From: CAIQPS01 sp963783835
Lineage (GTDB): Bacteria; Actinomycetota; Thermoleophilia; RBG-16-64-13
DNA length: 64,000 bases
Assembly (NCBI GenBank): GCA_963783835.1
Contig: CAWAOX010000015.1
Location: forward strand, 372,001-436,000
Direction: 5' to 3'
Shown here: positions 59,871-64,000 of the stretch, one piece after another
Position numbering within the stretch: position 1 is the stretch's first letter
How the letters are laid out: each line of letters begins with the position of its first letter
Made by a program: the position numbers and the translations under genes
Notes under the pieces: generated by a model
Told to the model about the DNA's origin: nothing
The model's database searches: none
Seen by the model: the letters and a program-made list of their open reading frames with translations, nothing else

Positions 59871-60299
59871 GTGGAACTCCAGGTCCGACTCCTGCACCCC
59901 GCGGCGCAACTGCCCCGCCGGGCCCATCCCGGTGACGCCGGGGCCGATCTGTTCGCGGTAGAAGAGGTAGTCATCCCGGCGGGGGATAGGAGAGACGTCG
60001 GAACCGGCATTGCGCTGGCCATCCCGAGTGGCTACGCGGGTTTCGTCCAGCCCCGGTCGGGCCTGGCCTTCAAGCACGGCATCATGGTGGTGAACTCACC
60101 CGGATTGATCGACGCCGGCTACCGCGGTGAGGTGCGGGTGTCGCTGTACAACTCCGGCCGCGAGCCATTCACCGTCGCGATAGGGGAGCGGATCGCTCAG
60201 CTGGTCGTCCAGAAGGTCGAGGAGCCGGAGTTCCTCGCGACCGTTGAGCTACCCGACACCAGCAGGGGCCAGGGAGGGTTCGGCAGCAGCGGGCGGTGA
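59871..60299 (+). CDS. dut: Deoxyuridine 5'-triphosphate nucleotidohydrolase
   Basis: dUTPase hydrolyses dUTP to dUMP, keeping uracil out of DNA. The 142-residue trimeric-type enzyme has motifs 1-5: HPGDAGADLFAVEEV, QPRSGLAFKHGIMVVNSPGL, IDAGYRGEVRVSLYN, IGERIAQLVVQKV and TSRGQGGFGSSGR. The start is GTG 17 bases after dapL. It is the last forward-strand gene and converges with the pilin cassette, with 85 bases between them. Confidence 0.96.
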   Translation: MELQVRLLHPAAQLPRRAHPGDAGADLFAVEEVVIPAGDRRDVGTGIALAIPSGYAGFVQPRSGLAFKHGIMVVNSPGLIDAGYRGEVRVSLYNSGREPFTVAIGERIAQLVVQKVEEPEFLATVELPDTSRGQGGFGSSGR

Positions 60300-60319
60300 C
60301 AGTCCGGTCTCAGCAGTCT

Positions 60320-60334
60320 CAGCCCTTCGGGCTG
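60320..60334. terminator. Short stem-loop between convergent dut and pilin genes
   Basis: CAGCCC (60320-60325) and GGGCTG (60329-60334) form a 6-bp stem with loop TTC in the gap between two converging transcription units. No T-tract is present on either side, so it is at most a weak bidirectional terminator. Confidence 0.35.
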
Positions 60335-60384
60335 CGAGGCACCCGTAGGCCGACGGGGTCACCGCGAAAAGACTTGCCGGAGCC

Positions 60385-61608
60385 TCAGTTCGCCGCAACG
60401 GGCAAGGTGTACTCTTCCCAAGTGTTTGGGACGATGTTCACGCTGATGACGAACTGCCGGTTGATGTTGGCGATGCACTTCTGGTTGTACGCGATTTCGC
60501 CACTGGCACCGTTACCATCATTCTTGAGCGTCCCCGAGCAATACAGGGCCCCGTGCACGGCGGCTGTGCCTCGGAGAGTGCTGTTGCCGATGGTGACGAC
60601 GATTCCCCAGAAGTCCCCGGTGCCACGGACGTCAAAGACGTTGGCGGTCCCATCGGGGGTGTCGAAGAGAACGAGTATCGGGTGGTCTTCGGAGCCGATC
60701 TGGCCGTTGCCTTCGAGGACGATACCGGTGTCGCTCTCTATGTAGATTATGGACCCAGGCGCCTTGGGAGAGTTCAGGAAGGCCGTGGCGTCGTCAGAGG
60801 CCGTGGGTCCCGTGAAATATGTGCCGTTGTTCCTTGCGGCCTTCTCCAGATCGAGGGCCTGCTGGCTACTGCACACGCTGTCGAAGGGCTTGGGGTCGGC
60901 GGCCTGGACTTCTTCTGGCGGCTGAGGATCCACTCCCTTGTGCAGAGAATCGTGCACGTCGTAAAGGATGGGCGCAGTGCCGTCCTCGATGTAGATCTCC
61001 AGACCTTGCCCGTTGCTATCGACCGCGCCGGCCCACAGAGCTATTGGAGCCGGGAAGTTGAACTCCCATGTCTGCTTCGCGGCAAGCACCAGGATCCGGT
61101 GCCGGTCGTCGCCGACGTTGGCGGTCGAGTCGACGAACATCCTGCCATCACCGTTGGAATCCCACGCGGGGGCAGAGGAGTCTGCGACTGTCGTCGTCTG
61201 CCCTGTGTCGGGGTCGACGTTATCGTACAGGCTCACCTGCAGAAACTCGCTGGGAGTCTCCACGCCGTTCTCGGTCGGAAAGTAGAGACCGGCGTTGATG
61301 GAACGGAGAGCGCTCACCAGGAGATCCTCCTGGACCGCCGCTACTGAGGTCGACAGGCGAGGCCAGTCGAGCCTAAGGCTCAGCATGCCCGCGTCGACGC
61401 CTGCCTCCGCCACGTTGAAAGACTTGACGTCCATGCGCTCGGTCTCGGTCGCCCGGGTCTGCGAGGCTACAAGGAAGTAGAGGGCGACGCCGATGATCAT
61501 GAAGACCATCACAAACATGATGGCGATGACCATGAGTGCGCCCCGTTCCTCTTTCAGATACGCGATCGGCGCGCCCTGGGGCCCTCCATGTGGACAAGCG
61601 GTGTTCAT
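60385..61608 (-). CDS. PilX-like pilus assembly protein
   Basis: The 407-residue protein has a short N-terminal leader, one hydrophobic helix (MVIAIMFVMVFMIIGVALYF), and then TRATETERMDVKSFNVAEAG, a pattern common in PilX N-terminal proteins and other minor pilin-like subunits. The rest is a large extracellular region of beta-rich, Asp/Gly/Thr-rich sequence with two Cys pairs at most. It lacks the classical GFTLxE prepilin site. AAGGAG lies nine bases before the ATG. It is the last gene of a three-gene reverse-strand cassette. Role as a minor pilin is inferred from family pattern and neighbours. Confidence 0.75.
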   Translation of the reverse strand: MNTACPHGGPQGAPIAYLKEERGALMVIAIMFVMVFMIIGVALYFLVASQTRATETERMDVKSFNVAEAGVDAGMLSLRLDWPRLSTSVAAVQEDLLVSALRSINAGLYFPTENGVETPSEFLQVSLYDNVDPDTGQTTTVADSSAPAWDSNGDGRMFVDSTANVGDDRHRILVLAAKQTWEFNFPAPIALWAGAVDSNGQGLEIYIEDGTAPILYDVHDSLHKGVDPQPPEEVQAADPKPFDSVCSSQQALDLEKAARNNGTYFTGPTASDDATAFLNSPKAPGSIIYIESDTGIVLEGNGQIGSEDHPILVLFDTPDGTANVFDVRGTGDFWGIVVTIGNSTLRGTAAVHGALYCSGTLKNDGNGASGEIAYNQKCIANINRQFVISVNIVPNTWEEYTLPVAAN

Positions 61609-61632
61609 CGACTACGTCTCCTTGCCCGCCAC

Positions 61633-62298
61633 TCAGTACTGGCGGAGATTGCGGGGCTGGACCACAGAACGCAGCTCGTGCGCGATCGGCCGGTTGTTCT
61701 CATACACGTCGATGTGCAGGTCGATGTGGACCTCGCGGATGAGCGTCATGTCGACAACGGGCGTCGCCATCGTGAGGCCGTCGGCCCCGACGTAGCTGAA
61801 AAGGGGCAAAGAGCTGGTGTTGGAGACCCAGTTGCTGATGAGCCGGACGGCCTGCGCGTCGGCGAAGGTCGGATCGTTTGTGTGGTTTACGTCGGTGTCT
61901 CGGTACAGCGTCCGAGTCGTCGGATCCACCCGGAATCTCACGAGTTCCAACGTGTGGTTCGCATCTCGGTCGGTGTCGGTCCAGCAGATCAGGGAGTTGT
62001 CGTCGGCATGGTAGATGACGACATTGAGGGCTTCGGTGGGGGCTGGGTCCGGTAGGCGGGCGGTGCGGATCAGCTCCACCATCTCAGCCATCGCGGCCTG
62101 CGCCTGGTTCTGGGCCTTCATGTCGTCCTCGGTGAAACTGTAGGTCCGCTGCAGTCCGAACCAGACGCCGTAGATGGCGCCCATCACCACAAACATCAGC
62201 ACCATGGCGGTCAACAACTCGACCAGGGTGAACCCGTCCTCCTGCTTGAGGTGCCGGCGGCGGCGAGGCCGGGGGGGTATTGTGGGCGGGAGAGTCAT
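61633..62298 (-). CDS. PilW-like minor type IV prepilin
   Basis: The 221-residue protein begins with a basic leader and a canonical prepilin peptidase site, KQEDG then FTLVELLTAMVLMFVV, with cleavage after Gly22 and Glu at +5. A hydrophobic helix and a globular domain follow (YSFTEDDMKAQNQAQAAMAE and a later LVRFRVDPTTRTLYR). This matches PilW/PilJ-type minor pilins. AGGGG precedes the ATG, and the gene starts nine bases after the upstream pilin gene. The prepilin peptidase and pilus motor genes are not in the window. Confidence 0.82.
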   Translation of the reverse strand: MTLPPTIPPRPRRRRHLKQEDGFTLVELLTAMVLMFVVMGAIYGVWFGLQRTYSFTEDDMKAQNQAQAAMAEMVELIRTARLPDPAPTEALNVVIYHADDNSLICWTDTDRDANHTLELVRFRVDPTTRTLYRDTDVNHTNDPTFADAQAVRLISNWVSNTSSLPLFSYVGADGLTMATPVVDMTLIREVHIDLHIDVYENNRPIAHELRSVVQPRNLRQY

Positions 62299-62307
62299 CG
62301 TCAGCCC

Positions 62308-63843
62308 CTAGGGGATAGTGAGTACTATTTGGCCTGCCTGTTGAGGCACGGTGAACGACTCGGTGACGGGCGGCTTGCCGTCGGTCGTCGCGGTGATCTG
62401 ATAGCTTCCCGCCGACAGTCCGGTGACCGTGATCGTCTTGTTCTGCTTGAGCACTTCCGAATAGACGGTTACGCCCGAGTTGTCTTTGACATCGACGCTA
62501 TACCTCAAGCTCGAGAGGTTCTTGATGTACACCTCTGACGGCACCGGGACCGTGGTAGAAGTGGTCGACGGCAAGGTGGTGGTAGTCTCCAAGGTGGTGG
62601 TCGTCGTCAGGGGGGGCAAGACGACGGAGGCCACAGCCGAGACGCCGGTGAGGCCCGGGCTGCTCTTGTCCACCGCGTATAGCGAATACTCGTAGTAGTG
62701 CTGCGTCGAAGCGTCGCCCCAGGGGTCACGCGCGTCGGCGACGCTCCCCACGTCGGTGTACGTGGCCGCCGACGGATTCAGATCGGCCGCCACGGTGACC
62801 CAGGGTAGCCAGTTCGCACCGTCCCACAGCCTTCTCTCGATGACATAGCGCTCCCGGTCGCGCTCGGCGCCTCCCGCCCAGGTGAGGATGACGGTCTGGT
62901 TGTCGTCCTGCCCCGTCGCGGCGAAGCTGGTCGGGGCGGCGGGTGCGTCCTTTTCGACCCGGACCATGAACCGCCAGACATTGCCCGGCTCGTCGTACAT
63001 GTTGTATGCGACTGCCCTCATCTCCCAGTAGCCGTCTGGGATGGTGCCGGCGCTGAAGGAGGCCTCGAACCACACGGCATCGACCCGTCCGTCAGTGTCG
63101 TACGAGCATCGGAGGCGATCCTTATGGATCTTGTAGTCATTAGCGGGATCGCCCAGCGTGATCGACTGGCCGTTGCTGTCGAAGAGCGCCAGACGCATAT
63201 ACACTTCCTTGGCCACCGGTGTGGTGTCCAGGTTGTCGTAAACCAGGTTCCAGTCGGCTTGGGCGATGTAGTAGTGGACCGTCGTGGGCGTGTTCTTGCT
63301 CAAGAGGGGGAAGGGGGTCCCTAGGGGGTCGGCGGCGGCCGGGTCGACCGTGAGACGGGCTCCGCGCGGACCGAGGAATTGCTGATGTACGAGAGTAGTG
63401 ATCTTTGCGGCCGAGACCTGCGGCGGGCCGTCCCAGCTGACGTCGACCGTGACTTCCTTCAGGTAGCCTTCTTCGTACGGGGTTACGTTTACCACGTAGG
63501 AGACGTCGAACGCCGCGTTCCGCTCGACGGTCGAGGTCCCAAAGAGCGACTCGAGGGTCCTCGTGCCGAGGGTCAAGTCTGTGGCCCGGTTGCTCTCCGT
63601 ATAGATCTCGCGGTAGTCGAGCTGCCGGATCTCCTCCATCTTCTCCCGGGCGATGTTGCTGGCCACCGACTTGAAGCGGAGCGAAGAGGCCTGGCTGAGC
63701 CCGGTCAGGAAGAAGGGCACGATGCCGGCCATGGCGATCAGCAGGATGAGCCCGGCCACCATGATCTCGATCAAGGTCATGCCCTGGCCGCTCCGTGCGG
63801 CACCCGATATGTAGCCCCATGATGGCGTCTGCCGTCTGCGCAT
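62308..63843 (-). CDS. Large PilV-like prepilin with fibronectin-like region and Thr-rich linker
   Basis: The 511-residue protein has a leader ending SGQG and the mature start MTLIEIMVAGLILLIAMAG, a prepilin site with cleavage after Gly21 and Glu26 at +5. The PilV-like N-terminal part (NIAREKMEEIRQLDYREI) is followed by a long beta-rich region. Next are a probable fibronectin type III module (APAAPTSFAATGQDDNQTVI), a Thr-rich linker near residues 411-435 and a C-terminal beta-sandwich domain. At over 500 residues it is far larger than typical minor pilins, suggesting a tip adhesin; that role is inference. The ATG at 63843 has AAGGGAGGG upstream; an earlier ATG at 63894 has no comparable site. 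Confidence 0.8.
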   Translation of the reverse strand: MRRRQTPSWGYISGAARSGQGMTLIEIMVAGLILLIAMAGIVPFFLTGLSQASSLRFKSVASNIAREKMEEIRQLDYREIYTESNRATDLTLGTRTLESLFGTSTVERNAAFDVSYVVNVTPYEEGYLKEVTVDVSWDGPPQVSAAKITTLVHQQFLGPRGARLTVDPAAADPLGTPFPLLSKNTPTTVHYYIAQADWNLVYDNLDTTPVAKEVYMRLALFDSNGQSITLGDPANDYKIHKDRLRCSYDTDGRVDAVWFEASFSAGTIPDGYWEMRAVAYNMYDEPGNVWRFMVRVEKDAPAAPTSFAATGQDDNQTVILTWAGGAERDRERYVIERRLWDGANWLPWVTVAADLNPSAATYTDVGSVADARDPWGDASTQHYYEYSLYAVDKSSPGLTGVSAVASVVLPPLTTTTTLETTTTLPSTTSTTVPVPSEVYIKNLSSLRYSVDVKDNSGVTVYSEVLKQNKTITVTGLSAGSYQITATTDGKPPVTESFTVPQQAGQIVLTIP

Positions 63844-63931
63844 CTGCCCTCCCTTAGTGTTCTTGCCTTGAATATCGGCATGCTGAGGCGCCATCTTTAG
63901 GAGACGAGGGCGGAAACCGGCCCCAGAGCTG

Positions 63932-63959
63932 ACTATATGGAACGGAGGCTTTGGAACGG
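63932..63959 (-). promoter_or_regulatory. Possible promoter and direct-repeat operator of the pilin cassette
   Basis: On the reverse strand a -10-like TATAGT (63937-63932) lies about 90 bases before the first pilin gene. Directly upstream are two copies of CCGTTCCA, seen on the forward strand as TGGAACGG at 63938-63945 and 63952-63959, 14 bases apart. They occupy the spacer and -35 region, where no standard -35 box is visible. An activator or alternative sigma factor could act here. No gene was found in 63844-64000. Confidence 0.3.
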
Positions 63960-64000
63960 TCGCCTGAAGCGGTCCCGGGGGGCGCCGCCCGCACCTGGAT

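Noticed and set aside
1..64000. tRNA, rRNA, CRISPR, insertion sequence or prophage
   Set aside because: No cloverleaf with a GGTTCGA-type T-loop, no spaced repeat array, no transposase motif and no phage gene was seen. The only recombinase is Xer-like in its normal setting.

Overview
The window is GC-rich and densely coded. It uses many GTG and TTG starts, and neighbouring genes often overlap by a few bases. It looks like the chromosome of an actinobacterium: a WhiG/FliA-type sigma factor sits next to rpsB, ribosomal protein S2 has a long C-terminal tail, and secreted proteins carry Thr/Pro-rich linkers. RNase Y, RNase J, NrnA and the DapL aminotransferase are less usual for Streptomyces- or Mycobacterium-like genomes. 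A deep-branching class (Coriobacteriia, Thermoleophilia or Geothermincolia-like) is therefore plausible, but this is inference and no rRNA marker is present.

Layout. Bases 1-11023 hold rnc (cut by the left edge), smc, ftsY, ffh, rpsP, khpA, rimM, trmD, lepB, rplS, a second lepB and rnhB. A reverse-strand MutY-like glycosylase follows. Then come yraN, comM, dprA, a XerC/D recombinase and the sigma factor (to 16850). Next are rpsB, tsf, pyrH, frr, uppS, cdsA, dxr, rseP, ispG and proS (to 27029), then the nusA-infB operon: rimP, nusA, rnpM/ylxR, infB, a DUF503 gene, rbfA, nrnA, truB, ribF (27112-35641). A secreted L,D-transpeptidase is followed by rpsO, pnp, an M16 peptidase, dapB, rnj, ftsK, mnmH, a RodZ-like gene, rimO, pgsA, thpR, recA and recX (to 53464). 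After a 341-base gap come rny, miaB, miaA, dapF, dapL and dut. The last 3.6 kb is a reverse-strand cassette of three type IV pilin-like proteins. The order closely follows the rnc-to-miaA region known from Bacillus, condensed into about 60 kb.

Function. Most genes serve translation and ribosome maturation (rpsP, rplS, rpsB, rpsO, tsf, frr, infB, rimM, rimP, rbfA, trmD, truB, rimO, miaA, miaB, mnmH), RNA turnover (rnc, pnp, rnj, rny, nrnA, rnpM), protein export (ftsY, ffh, two lepB, rseP), isoprenoid and envelope synthesis (dxr, ispG, uppS, cdsA, pgsA, dapB, dapF, dapL, L,D-transpeptidase), and chromosome handling (smc, ftsK, xer, recA, recX, comM, dprA).

Points of interest. The gap before rny can fold into a multi-branched RNA closed by an 11-bp long-range helix and ending in a canonical terminator; I could not match it to any RNA family I know. 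The rimP leader carries a promoter and an intrinsic terminator, which suggests attenuation. Four conserved genes (rimM, nrnA, ftsK, rny) each carry a single-base frame disruption in otherwise intact sequence, which points to assembly indels more than to decay. No tRNA, rRNA, CRISPR array, insertion sequence or prophage was seen.
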